Notes: generated by a model from the sequence alone, not told the origin. Counted from the stretch's first letter, positions 13,434-20,586 are shown. The stretch: 20,586 nt of DNA from UMGS973 sp963609975 (GCA_963609975.1 CAVDMD010000029.1:1-20586), one strand, 5' to 3'. A program made the numbers and translations.

Positions 13434-14243
13434 ATGAAAGTTTACGCATTGGTCGGAAAAAGTGGGACAGGCAAAAGCTATCAGGCGGTAAACCTGTGCA
13501 AAGAGCTTAATATAGAGGCAATTATCGACGACGGACTGTTCATAGTGGGCAACGACGTCGTTGCCGGCATATCCGCCAAAAGACAGGCGACTATGATAGG
13601 CGCAATCAAAACGGCACTTTTCACCACAGACGAGCACAGGGAAAAAGTCGTGGCCAAAATAAATGAAGTAAATCCAAAGAGCATACTTGTGCTTGGCACT
13701 TCCGACGAAATGGTCAACAGAATAGCTGCAAGGCTTGAGCTTCCCGAAATTCAAAAAAGAATACGCATAGAGCAGATAACCACCGAAAAAGAGCGTGAGG
13801 AGGCGAGGCGTCAGCGCAGGGATTTAGGCAAGCATGTGATACCGGTGCCCACATTTCAGCTGAAGCGTGATTTTGCGGGATATTTTGTGGATCCTCTCAA
13901 GATATTCAGAACATGGGGCAAAAACAAAGGCAGCATATTTTCGGAAAAATCCGTTGTAAGACCTACCTACAGCTACCTTGGAGACTATATGATATCGGAC
14001 AAGGTTATCGAGGATATAATTTTTAATGTTGTGCAGAGATCCGGCTGTGTCCGCAGCGTGGTCAGAGCCGATATACTTCAGCATGAGGAAAACCTCAAAA
14101 TAAAAATACTGGTATTTATGCGAAAGGACTGCAATATTATTAAAGAAGCCAAAAAACTTCAAAAAGCAATAAACGAAAAAATATACTATATGACAGCATT
14201 CAATGTGGGGCGCGTTGATGTTGAGGTGCGGGGGATAAGATGA
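13434..14243 (+). CDS. P-loop NTPase fused to an Asp23/Gls24-like domain, function unknown
   Basis: This 269-residue protein starts with a kinase-like P-loop, GKSGTGKS (residues 8-15), then IEAIIDDGLFIVGNDVVAG, in which D32 or D33 could act with the magnesium ion. A strand ILVLGTS (84-90) and a basic helix (REEARRQRRDLGKH, about 121-134) follow. From about residue 177 the chain matches the Asp23 (DUF322) fold: VIEDIIFNVVQRSGCVRSVV, then LKIKILVFMRKDCNIIKEAKKLQKAI, and NVGRVDVEVRGI at the end. Asp23 domains are found in Gram-positive envelope-associated proteins, usually alone. I know of no assigned function for this combination. GGAGAAG stands before the ATG. The gene overlaps the next one by ATGA, so the two are probably made together. 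The Asp23 assignment is by pattern, not by search. Confidence 0.82.
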   Translation: MKVYALVGKSGTGKSYQAVNLCKELNIEAIIDDGLFIVGNDVVAGISAKRQATMIGAIKTALFTTDEHREKVVAKINEVNPKSILVLGTSDEMVNRIAARLELPEIQKRIRIEQITTEKEREEARRQRRDLGKHVIPVPTFQLKRDFAGYFVDPLKIFRTWGKNKGSIFSEKSVVRPTYSYLGDYMISDKVIEDIIFNVVQRSGCVRSVVRADILQHEENLKIKILVFMRKDCNIIKEAKKLQKAINEKIYYMTAFNVGRVDVEVRGIR

Positions 14244-15094
14244 TTGAAATTGCCGGAATAAAAGATTTTAACACAGACCATATATTTGACTGCGGGCAGT
14301 GCTTTCGGTGGAACAGGGAGCCGGACGGCAGCTATACGGGTATTGCGGGAGCCGGGCCGGCAAACATAGCCTTTAGAGATGATACCGTACTTATAGATAC
14401 AGCAGATAATGCGACAGCAGGTTTCTGGCGAAACTACCTTGACCTTGACAGAGATTACGGACAGATTAAACAGACTCTTGCATCGGAGGATGAGGTGATA
14501 CGCAGAGCTATAGAATACGGCCATGGCATCAGAATTCTGAATCAGAACAGATGGGAAACCGTAATATCCTTCATAATATCTCAGAACAACAATATACCCA
14601 GAATCAAAGGCTGTATCGAAAACCTGTGCAGGAATTTCGGAGAGTCTGCAGGAGTATTCAGGGGTATTGAGTATTATCAGATGCCAAAGCCGCAGGTGCT
14701 GGCAGAACTTGATACGGAGGACCTTGCGCCCGTAAAACTGGGCTACAGAGCGAAGTACATCATAGAAACCTCAAAACAGATAGCAGCAGACGGAGGAGAG
14801 GCGTTTCTTGACAGCGCCTTTGACGAGAACACATCAGGTGATGAGGTGTATGAGTATCTGACGGGACTTTGCGGAGTGGGTCCCAAAGTTGCAAACTGCA
14901 TAATGCTTTTTTGTATGCAGCAGTATGACAGCTTCCCTGTGGATGTATGGGTCAAAAGAGTTATGAACAGACTTTACGGGTTTGATGAGTCGGACATAAA
15001 AGGAATGAAGGCCTTTGCCGCCGGCAGATATATGAATCTGGGCGGATTTGCACAGCAGTATCTGTTCTATTACATAAGAAGTTTGGAAAAATAA
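14240..15094 (+). CDS. OGG1-type 8-oxoguanine DNA glycosylase/AP lyase
   Basis: A 284-residue base-excision repair enzyme of the HhH-GPD superfamily. Residues about 1-90 form the OGG1 N-terminal domain, including the diagnostic DCGQCFRWN (17-25). Then SFIISQNNNIPRIKGCIENL (110-129), the MPKPQVLAELDTEDLAPVKLGYRAKYI region, and the helix-hairpin-helix LCGVGPKVANCIMLF (210-224). The expected Schiff-base Lys is K216 (GVGPKVA) and the catalytic Asp is D235 (FPVDVWV). Both are present, so it should be active as glycosylase and lyase on oxidised guanine. Its start overlaps the P-loop/Asp23 gene by four bases. There is no visible terminator before the groESL promoter that follows. AlkA-type 3-methyladenine activity is a less likely alternative, because AlkA lacks the catalytic Lys. 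Confidence 0.92.
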   Translation: MIEIAGIKDFNTDHIFDCGQCFRWNREPDGSYTGIAGAGPANIAFRDDTVLIDTADNATAGFWRNYLDLDRDYGQIKQTLASEDEVIRRAIEYGHGIRILNQNRWETVISFIISQNNNIPRIKGCIENLCRNFGESAGVFRGIEYYQMPKPQVLAELDTEDLAPVKLGYRAKYIIETSKQIAADGGEAFLDSAFDENTSGDEVYEYLTGLCGVGPKVANCIMLFCMQQYDSFPVDVWVKRVMNRLYGFDESDIKGMKAFAAGRYMNLGGFAQQYLFYYIRSLEK

Positions 15095-15115
15095 TATAAA
15101 ACTTGGGAAATAGTA

Positions 15116-15143
15116 TTGACAACGAGAAAAAACAGGGTAAAAT
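15116..15143 (+). promoter_or_regulatory. Promoter of the groES-groEL operon
   Basis: TTGACA (15116-15121) and TAAAAT (15138-15143) are 16 bases apart. The transcript should begin within the CIRCE element that follows, which is the usual layout for HrcA-repressed chaperonin operons. Confidence 0.8.
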
Positions 15144-15147
15144 ATAG

Positions 15148-15174
15148 TTAGCACTCAAAAGTAGTGAGTGCTAA
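15148..15174 (+). promoter_or_regulatory. CIRCE operator for the HrcA heat-shock repressor
   Basis: TTAGCACTC (15148-15156), nine spacer bases, then GAGTGCTAA (15166-15174): an exact match to the CIRCE consensus. It predicts control of groESL by HrcA, whose gene is not in the window. Confidence 0.98.
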
Positions 15175-15218
15175 CAAATCGGTTGACAATATAAATTATA
15201 TAGAGAGGAGATGTCAGA

Positions 15219-15497
15219 ATGAGTTTTGGAATTAAACCTCTGGGTGACAAAATAGTAATCAAAAGAGAAGAGGCAGAAGAAAAAACTGCCAGCGGACTTA
15301 TTATAGCAAGTCAGGCAAAGGAGCAGCCGCAGGTTGCAGAGGTAATGGCAGTAGGTCCGGGAACAGACGACTGCAAGATTGAAGTCAAAGTAGGCGACAA
15401 AGTAATCTTTGCCAAATACGGCGGGATGGAGATCAAATACGAGGGCGAAGTTTACACTATCCTGAGCCAGAGAGATATTATGGCTGTTATAGAATAA
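15219..15497 (+). CDS. groES: Co-chaperonin GroES
   Basis: The 92-residue protein forms the heptameric lid of the GroEL folding chamber. The start KPLGDKIVIKREEAEEKTASG holds the beta-barrel entry and the mobile loop (about residues 16-32, with SGLIIA), followed by VGPGTDD, VGDKVIFAKYGGMEIKYEGEVYTIL and the closing RDIMAVI. The length is normal. GAGGAG precedes the ATG at the usual distance. It lies 45 bases after CIRCE and 18 bases before groEL, in the standard operon order. Confidence 0.98.
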   Translation: MSFGIKPLGDKIVIKREEAEEKTASGLIIASQAKEQPQVAEVMAVGPGTDDCKIEVKVGDKVIFAKYGGMEIKYEGEVYTILSQRDIMAVIE

Positions 15498-15515
15498 TAG
15501 AAAAGAGGTATTGAA

Positions 15516-17144
15516 ATGGCAAAAGAACTATATTACGGCGAGGAAGCCAGAAGAAAATTACAGGCAGGAGTTGACAAGCTTGCCGATACAGTTAAAATCA
15601 CACTTGGACCAAAAGGCAGAAACGTTCTTTTAGACAAGAAATTCGGTTCACCGCTTATCACAAACGACGGTGTTACAATCGCAAGAGAAATCGAACTCGA
15701 AGATGCGGTTGAGAATATGGGTGCGCAGGTAGTTAAAGAAGTTGCAAGCAAGACCAACGACGTTGCAGGTGACGGTACTACCACAGCTACACTTCTTGCT
15801 CAGTCAATGATCAGAGAAGGCTTCAAAAACGTGGCCGCAGGTGCAAACCCTATGATTATCAAAAAAGGAATACAGGGAGCGACAGAGGTTGCTGTAGAGA
15901 ACATCAAAAAAATCGCAAATCCTGTAGAAACAAAAGAAGCTATCGCACAGGTTGCATCTGTTTCGGCAGGCGATGCCGCAATAGGCGAGCTGATATCAGA
16001 CGCTATGGAGCAGGTAGGCAAGGACGGAGTTATCACTGTTGAAGAATCAAAATCAATGGGCACAACTCTTGAAGTTGTCGAAGGTATGCAGTTTGACAGA
16101 GGCTATCTGTCAGCATACATGGTAACAGACACAGAAAAAATGGAAGCTGTTCTTGAGAATCCGTACATCCTGCTTACAAACAAAAAGATTTCAAACATAC
16201 AGGATCTGCTGCCGCTGCTTGAACAGATTGTAAATACGGGCAGGAAGCTGTTTATCGTATGCGAAGACCTCGAGGGCGAGGCTCTTGCAACTCTGGTATT
16301 AAACAAATTAAGAGGTACATTTGAATGTGTTGCGGTTAAAGCTCCGGGCTTCGGCGAAAGAAGAAAAGCAATGATGGAAGACCTTGCTATTCTGACAGGC
16401 GGCACAGTTATAACCGATGAGCTGGGATACGACATCAAAGAAACGACTGTCGATATGCTGGGAACAGCAGCAACAGTTAAAGTTGACAAAGAAAACACAG
16501 TTATCGTAGGCGGCGGCGGAGATGCCAAGGAAATTCAGGACAGAATTGCTTCACTGAGAACCATGGCTGCTCAGACCAACTCCGAATTTGACAAAGAAAA
16601 AACACTCGAAAGACTTGCAAAACTTGCAGGCGGTGTTGCGGTTATCAAAGTCGGCGCAGCTACAGAGACAGAACTGAAAGAAAGAAAACTGAGAATAGAA
16701 GACGCTCTTAATGCTACCAAGGCAGCAGTTGAAGAGGGTATTGTTGCAGGCGGCGGAGTTGCTCTTGCAAACACAATTCCTGCAATTTCAGCTTATGTTG
16801 ATACACTTTCAGGCGATGAGAAGACAGGCGCTCAGATTATAATGAGAGCATTAGAGGAGCCTGTAAGACAGATTGCCGAAAACGCAGGCTTTGAAGGCAG
16901 CGTTGTAATAGCAGAGGTTAAAAACAGAGATGCAGGCATAGGCTTCAATGCTGCAACAGAAGAATATGTTGACATGATTGAAGCAGGTATAGTAGACCCT
17001 GCAAAGGTTACTAAATCAGCTCTGACAAACGCAGCGTCAGCATCAGCGTTACTGCTTACCACAGAAGCAGGTATAGTAGACATCAAGGAAGACAATCCTC
17101 CTATGCCGCAGATGGGCGGAGGCGGAATGCCGGGAATGATGTAA
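15516..17144 (+). CDS. groEL: Chaperonin GroEL
   Basis: The 542-residue chaperonin subunit assembles into the double heptameric ring that folds non-native proteins with ATP and GroES. Visible: ITLGPKGRNVLLDKKFGSP in the nucleotide site, VAGDGTTTAT (83-92) with D86 as the ATPase Asp, the apical region with YLSAYMVTD, and the equatorial return GGGVALANTIPA followed by the C-terminal Gly/Met tail ending MGGGGMPGMM. Its length is typical. AGAGGT lies before the ATG. It is controlled by the CIRCE operator upstream of groES and ends at a strong terminator. Nothing odd is visible. Confidence 0.99.
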   Translation: MAKELYYGEEARRKLQAGVDKLADTVKITLGPKGRNVLLDKKFGSPLITNDGVTIAREIELEDAVENMGAQVVKEVASKTNDVAGDGTTTATLLAQSMIREGFKNVAAGANPMIIKKGIQGATEVAVENIKKIANPVETKEAIAQVASVSAGDAAIGELISDAMEQVGKDGVITVEESKSMGTTLEVVEGMQFDRGYLSAYMVTDTEKMEAVLENPYILLTNKKISNIQDLLPLLEQIVNTGRKLFIVCEDLEGEALATLVLNKLRGTFECVAVKAPGFGERRKAMMEDLAILTGGTVITDELGYDIKETTVDMLGTAATVKVDKENTVIVGGGGDAKEIQDRIASLRTMAAQTNSEFDKEKTLERLAKLAGGVAVIKVGAATETELKERKLRIEDALNATKAAVEEGIVAGGGVALANTIPAISAYVDTLSGDEKTGAQIIMRALEEPVRQIAENAGFEGSVVIAEVKNRDAGIGFNAATEEYVDMIEAGIVDPAKVTKSALTNAASASALLLTTEAGIVDIKEDNPPMPQMGGGGMPGMM

Positions 17145-17175
17145 ACGCCTTAATAGTAAGACACTTGAACACAAG

Positions 17176-17202
17176 ACCGCTCGGGAAACCGGGCGGTTTT
17201 TT
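17176..17202 (+). terminator. Intrinsic terminator of groESL
   Basis: ACCGCTCGG (17176-17184) pairs with CCGGGCGGT (17189-17197), including one T-G pair, across a GAAA loop; the run of T reaches 17202. Confidence 0.93.
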
Positions 17203-17270
17203 GCGATGCAAAGCTTGTTTGTTCGCATAAAAAAGCATATAAATACAATTTTTGAGCAAATCAATATTCA

Positions 17271-17294
17271 AATATGTTGTCCGACCAACATATT
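17271..17294. promoter_or_regulatory. Perfect 9-bp dyad upstream of modA, candidate operator
   Basis: AATATGTTG (17271-17279), a six-base centre TCCGAC, and CAACATATT (17286-17294) form a perfect inverted repeat. Its right arm occupies the position expected for the -35 of the modA promoter, so a repressor bound here would block it. It is AT-rich and lacks a following T-run, so a terminator is unlikely. The binding protein is not known; it differs from the Escherichia coli ModE site as I recall it. Confidence 0.6.
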
Positions 17295-17308
17295 AAAAAA
17301 TTAGTTTG

Positions 17309-17317
17309 TGGTATACT
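17309..17317 (+). promoter_or_regulatory. Extended -10 promoter of the mod operon
   Basis: TG-G-TATACT forms an extended -10 element 46 bases before the modA start. The -35 window (17289-17294) is not consensus and lies in the arm of the dyad described separately. Confidence 0.5.
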
Positions 17318-17363
17318 CAATGCGATTATAAAATGTTTAGTATTTAATAAATGGGAGGATATT

Positions 17364-18155
17364 ATGAAAAAAATACTTACAATCACATTAGCAGTTATTA
17401 TGGCACTGTCAGTGACAATGCTGGCAGGTTGCGGCAGCAGTGATACTGCCACAACAGAAGAGAAACCGGAAGTAACAGTACTTGCTGCAGCAAGTCTTAC
17501 AGACGCACTTGACGAGATAATCGCAGAGTATGAAAAAGATGCTGACTGCACTGTAACACCAAGCTATGCAGGCTCAGGAGATCTGGTACAGCAGATAAAG
17601 GGCGGAGCTCCTTGTGACATCTTTATCTCAGCTTCAAAGAGCAACATGGACGATCTTGAAAAAGAGGACTATATCAACACTGATACAAGAAAAGACCTTC
17701 TTGGAAACACTCTGACTCTTGTAGCTACAATCGAAAAGAAAGATGATGTAAGCATGGACAACCTTACATCAGACAAAGTAGGTTCAATTGCAATCGGTGA
17801 AATCGAAACAGTTCCTGCAGGCAAATATGCTTCACAGGTATTTGACAACATGGGTATAACTGATGATATCAGTGACAAGATTGTTTACTCAAAGGATGTA
17901 AGAGCGGTACTTAACTATGTTGAGACAGGCGATGCTGACTGCGGATTTGTTTACAGAACAGACGCACTCACTATGGATGACACAAAAGGCGCAATAATCG
18001 GTGATGTTGATGAAGAGCTTCACGACGCTATCGTATATCCTGCTGCTATCATGAAGGATGCTCCTCAGGCTGACTCAGCTGCTGACTTCTATGACTTCCT
18101 GCAGGGAGATTTCGCTAAAGAAGTATTTGAAAAATACGGATTCTCAGTAAAATAA
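17364..18155 (+). CDS. modA: Molybdate-binding lipoprotein ModA
   Basis: This 263-residue periplasmic-type binding protein delivers molybdate (or tungstate) to ModBC. It has a lipoprotein signal: MKK, a hydrophobic run and lipobox LAGC with the lipid Cys at about residue 23. The mature part begins with VTVLAAASLTDALDEIIAEY, continues with SYAGSGDLVQQIKGGAPCDIFISAS, and has the later ModA phrases AIGEIETVPAGKYA and VLNYVETGDADCGFVYRTDA. The Ser/Ala oxyanion-contact regions of the family are present. The start at 17364 follows GGGAGG at 17353-17358; upstream in-frame sequence has no ribosome binding site and would bury the signal peptide. It is the first gene of modABC. ModB starts 25 bases after it. 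Confidence 0.96.
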   Translation: MKKILTITLAVIMALSVTMLAGCGSSDTATTEEKPEVTVLAAASLTDALDEIIAEYEKDADCTVTPSYAGSGDLVQQIKGGAPCDIFISASKSNMDDLEKEDYINTDTRKDLLGNTLTLVATIEKKDDVSMDNLTSDKVGSIAIGEIETVPAGKYASQVFDNMGITDDISDKIVYSKDVRAVLNYVETGDADCGFVYRTDALTMDDTKGAIIGDVDEELHDAIVYPAAIMKDAPQADSAADFYDFLQGDFAKEVFEKYGFSVK

Positions 18156-18180
18156 GACAAGAAACAAAAAGTGAAATAAA

Positions 18181-18855
18181 ATGTATGGACCAATTATTCT
18201 ATCAATAAAAGTCGCGTTGCTTGCGACGGTAATAGCGTTTTTTCTGGGAGTGTTCTTCGCTTATCTGCTTACCAAGCGGAGAGTCCCGGGCAAGAACATA
18301 TGGGAGACAATACTTATACTTCCGATGATTCTGCCACCGTCTATTGTAGGATATTTGCTTCTGAAAGCTTTCGGGAAGAGAGGATTCATAGGAGCCTTTC
18401 TTCTCGATACATTTGGCATCCAGGTAGTGTTTACCTGGATTGCTTGTGTTATAGCGGCAAGTGTAGTGGCTCTGCCGCTGATGTATCAGAATGCAAAAGG
18501 CGCGTTTCAGAGCGTCGATCCGAGTCTTGAGCTTGCTGCAAAAACACTAGGCAGCAGCCCCTTCAAGGTATTTCGTACAGTTACTTTCCCGCTGTCGGGT
18601 CCCGGCATCATAAGCGGTATAGTGCTTACATTTGCGCGTGCGTTAGGAGAGTTCGGAGCGACACTGATGCTGGCAGGAAACATACCGGGCAAGACTCAGA
18701 CTATCCCGACAGCAATATATTATTCAGTAGTTACAGGCAAGGAAGACAAGGCTATGAGTCTTGTTGTGGTTATGGTGGTTTTCAGTTTCGCACTGGTATT
18801 CGGTCTCAATATGTGGCTGAAAAAGAGAAATCACAGAGACAGTACAAAGAGGTGA
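18181..18855 (+). CDS. modB: Molybdate ABC transporter permease ModB
   Basis: The 224-residue membrane subunit has about five or six hydrophobic segments and the cytoplasmic EAA loop that contacts the ATPase, here LELAAKTLGSSPFKVFRTVTF and on to PLSGPG (about residues 116-142). The first part (GPIILSIKVALLATVIAF) and ILPMILPPSIVGYLLL match ModB/CysT-type permeases. GEFGATLMLAGNIPGKTQTIP (about 158-178) is a ModB hallmark. It should form a homodimer. The ribosome binding site is weak: only AAGTGAAATAAA lies before the ATG. Translation may rely on coupling to modA. The ATG at 18181 is the start that fits the family length. Confidence 0.95.
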   Translation: MYGPIILSIKVALLATVIAFFLGVFFAYLLTKRRVPGKNIWETILILPMILPPSIVGYLLLKAFGKRGFIGAFLLDTFGIQVVFTWIACVIAASVVALPLMYQNAKGAFQSVDPSLELAAKTLGSSPFKVFRTVTFPLSGPGIISGIVLTFARALGEFGATLMLAGNIPGKTQTIPTAIYYSVVTGKEDKAMSLVVVMVVFSFALVFGLNMWLKKRNHRDSTKR

Positions 18856-18862
18856 GCGGCAT

Positions 18863-19537
18863 ATGGGTATTTCATTCAGACTTTTGAAAAAACTGAACTA
18901 TTTTTCCCTTGATATCGATTTTGCAATGGAAAACGAACTTCTTGTCATAGAGGGGGCTTCCGGTGCGGGAAAAACAACGATACTCAACTGTCTGGCAGGC
19001 ATAGTGACTCCCGATGAGGGCGTAATTGATGTTGACGGCAGGGTTCTTTTCAGTCATGCCGACAGGATAAATGTTCCGGCAGAAAAAAGAAATATAGGCT
19101 ATCTTTTTCAGAACTATGCTCTTTTTCCGCATATGACCGTAAAACAGAATGTGCTTTACGGGCTGAAAAACAAGAAATCATACAGGGCAAGAGCTGAAAA
19201 AAAAGAGCTGCTTGAGTATGCGGGATATATGATGGAAACATTAGGAATCGCACATCTTGCAGATAAAAACGCGACGGCAATATCCGGCGGTGAAAAACAG
19301 CGTGTGGCTCTGGCAAGAGCAATGGTGACAAAGCCGTCACTATTGCTTCTGGATGAACCGTTTTCGGCGCTTGATGAGAATACGAAGCAAAGAATATATG
19401 ATGAGTTTATGGCATTCAGGGAGACGCTCAGGATTCCGACGATACTGATAACTCACAACCATCGTGAAACGGAGCTTTTTGCGGACATAAACATAACATT
19501 GAAGGAAGGCAAGGTGGTGCAGAATGAAGGAAGTTGA
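18863..19537 (+). CDS. modC: Molybdate ABC transporter ATPase ModC, short form without TOBE domain
   Basis: A 224-residue ATPase with Walker A GASGAGKTT (31-39), Q-loop YLFQNYALFPHMTV (80-93), signature SGGEKQRVALARA (141-153), Walker B LLLLDEP (160-166) and the switch His in ITHNH (H198). Proteobacterial ModC is about 350 residues and ends in a molybdate-binding TOBE (Mop) domain. This form stops right after the ATPase domain, so oxyanion feedback through TOBE is not possible in the usual way. Short forms are common in Firmicutes. GAGGTGA, overlapping the modB stop, is the ribosome binding site. The last 14 bases overlap the molybdopterin-binding gene. Confidence 0.94.
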   Translation: MGISFRLLKKLNYFSLDIDFAMENELLVIEGASGAGKTTILNCLAGIVTPDEGVIDVDGRVLFSHADRINVPAEKRNIGYLFQNYALFPHMTVKQNVLYGLKNKKSYRARAEKKELLEYAGYMMETLGIAHLADKNATAISGGEKQRVALARAMVTKPSLLLLDEPFSALDENTKQRIYDEFMAFRETLRIPTILITHNHRETELFADINITLKEGKVVQNEGS

Positions 19538-20543
19538 TGTTAGGCAGGCTGTGGGAACCGTACTGGCTCACGATCTGACACAGATAATCCCCGGTGAATA
19601 CAAGGGCGCAAAATTCAAAAAAGGCCATGTCATAACAGAGGAGGATATACCTTTGCTCCTTTCAATGGGCAAAAAGCATCTGTTTGTTCTTGAAAAGGAT
19701 GATGATGATGTCCATGAGGATGAGGCGGCATACAGGATAGCATCTAAAGCTGCGGGCAGCGGCATTGAACTGTCGAAGCCGTCAGAGGGCAAGATTGAAC
19801 TTCGTGCAGCCACAGACGGGCTTCTCAAAATAGACAGGGAAAGGCTTTTCAGACTGGTATCTCAGGACGAAATAATGTTTGCCACAATACATGAAAACGT
19901 AGTGGTACGAAAAGGCGACAAGCTGGCAGGCACCAGAATAATTCCTCTTTTTGTGGCGGAGTCTGTAATGCAGACAGCAGAGAAAACACTGGAGGCGGGG
20001 CCTCTGGTGGAGATTGTGCCTCTAAAGAATATGAAAGTGGGAGTTGTAACTACCGGAAGTGAAGTATACAACGGGATCATAGAAGATGCTTTCGGGCCGG
20101 TGCTGGTGAGAAAATTCGGAGAGCTGGGCAGCAGCGTTGAAAAACAGCTCTTTGCAGATGATGATGATGAGATGATTGCAGACTGCATCAGGCAGCTGGT
20201 TGACGAGGGCATGGACATTATCGGTATTACAGGCGGAATGTCTGTGGATCCTGATGACAGGACACCTTCGGGTATCAGGCGCGCAGGCGGAGAAGTTGTA
20301 AGCTACGGTGCTCCGGTGCTGCCGGGTGCCATGTTTATGCTGTCGTATATAGGTGATGTTCCTGTGGTTGGACTGCCGGGATGCGTTATGTACAGCCGTA
20401 CCAGCATATTTGATCTGATTGTGCCAAGACTTCTGGCAGGAGAGAGAATTGCCAAGGATGATATAAACAGGCTGGCTCATGGCGGGCTGTGCCTGAACTG
20501 TGAAACCTGCACATATCCTGCGTGCGGATTCGGAAAAGCATAG
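19524..20543 (+). CDS. MoeA-like molybdopterin-binding protein with Cys-rich C-terminus
   Basis: This 339-residue cytoplasmic protein begins like MoeA-type proteins (VRQAVGTVLAHDLTQIIPGEYKGAKFKKGHVI), has a middle region (about 85-165) of unknown detail, and ends in a MoCF/MogA-like domain at about 168-305 with VGVVTTGSEVYNG and IGITGGMSVDPDDRTP (233-248). It lacks parts of full MoeA and is more like the clostridial 'molybdopterin-binding protein' group. The last residues carry C323, C326, C329 and C334 in C-x2-C-x2-C-x4-C spacing. This tail is seen in related clostridial proteins and may bind a metal or iron-sulfur cluster. Overlap with modC shows co-expression with molybdate uptake. Expected role: handling or inserting molybdenum into molybdopterin. 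The exact reaction is inferred. Confidence 0.88.
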   Translation: MKEVDVRQAVGTVLAHDLTQIIPGEYKGAKFKKGHVITEEDIPLLLSMGKKHLFVLEKDDDDVHEDEAAYRIASKAAGSGIELSKPSEGKIELRAATDGLLKIDRERLFRLVSQDEIMFATIHENVVVRKGDKLAGTRIIPLFVAESVMQTAEKTLEAGPLVEIVPLKNMKVGVVTTGSEVYNGIIEDAFGPVLVRKFGELGSSVEKQLFADDDDEMIADCIRQLVDEGMDIIGITGGMSVDPDDRTPSGIRRAGGEVVSYGAPVLPGAMFMLSYIGDVPVVGLPGCVMYSRTSIFDLIVPRLLAGERIAKDDINRLAHGGLCLNCETCTYPACGFGKA

Positions 20544-20586
20544 ATTTCTGCCTCGGAGCCATCTGACAGCAGGGGTTACTTGCAAA

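Noticed and set aside
15533..17095. Several minus-strand open frames opposite groEL
   Set aside because: Such frames are common opposite groEL because of its codon use; the groEL reading is certain and the antisense products are low-complexity Ser/Thr/Ala-rich.
20544..20586. Possible start of a structured RNA after the last gene (GCCTCGGAGCC and on)
   Set aside because: Only 43 bases are available before the window ends; no complete helix or known motif can be shown.
1..20586. Mobile elements, CRISPR arrays, tRNA genes, prophage or defence systems
   Set aside because: No transposase, integrase, direct-repeat array, tRNA cloverleaf or defence-type domain was recognised; most genes are housekeeping or transport.

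Overview
The window looks like chromosome from an anaerobic, low-to-moderate G+C Firmicute of the Clostridia type. Evidence: strong AGGAGG-type ribosome binding sites, TTGACA/TATAAT-like promoters, heavy use of ATA and AGA codons, a CIRCE-controlled groESL operon, a Rex repressor beside a clostridial 2[4Fe-4S] ferredoxin, and a B. subtilis-like tsaE-tsaB-rimI-tsaD-ABC-F gene order. No insertion sequence, prophage, CRISPR array, tRNA or rRNA gene was recognised. The genus cannot be fixed from the sequence alone.

Region by region. Bases 1-72 are the tail of an unidentified gene. Bases 303-3072 are a three-gene BtuCDF/FecBCD-type metal-chelate uptake operon, convergent with a His-rich CsoR/RcnR-family metal sensor (3148-3465, minus). 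An AraC-type regulator with an extra C-terminal domain (3646-5013) converges on a stand-alone E2-like acyltransferase (minus, ends 5179) that lacks the catalytic His. A consensus promoter and an FMN riboswitch (6319-6516) precede ribU, followed without a visible terminator by tsaE, tsaB, rimI, a small Cys protein, tsaD and an ABC-F ATPase (to 11915). Next come acpP, then rex with an added Cys-rich tail, then a ferredoxin gene on the minus strand. A P-loop/Asp23-like fusion gene overlaps an OGG1-type DNA glycosylase gene. The CIRCE-groES-groEL operon follows, and the window closes with modA-modB-modC and a MoeA-like molybdopterin-binding protein.

How the genes work together. The tsa genes make the universal t6A37 tRNA modification, and here they sit behind an FMN-sensing leader with the riboflavin transporter. 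The mod cluster imports molybdate and ends with a molybdopterin-handling protein. Rex and ferredoxin belong to redox control and electron transfer. The order tsaEB-rimI-tsaD-ABC-F ... rex ... groESL resembles the ydiB-F/rex/groESL region of Bacillus subtilis, with acpP, ferredoxin, the fusion gene and the glycosylase placed in between.

No single spectacular new system was found. The best candidates for something undescribed are the P-loop NTPase/Asp23 fusion, the Rex variant with four C-terminal cysteines, the E2-like protein with DERxxDG in place of DHRxxDG, the AraC regulator with a degenerate barrel-like tail, and the metal sensor whose promoter carries a GC-rich dyad.
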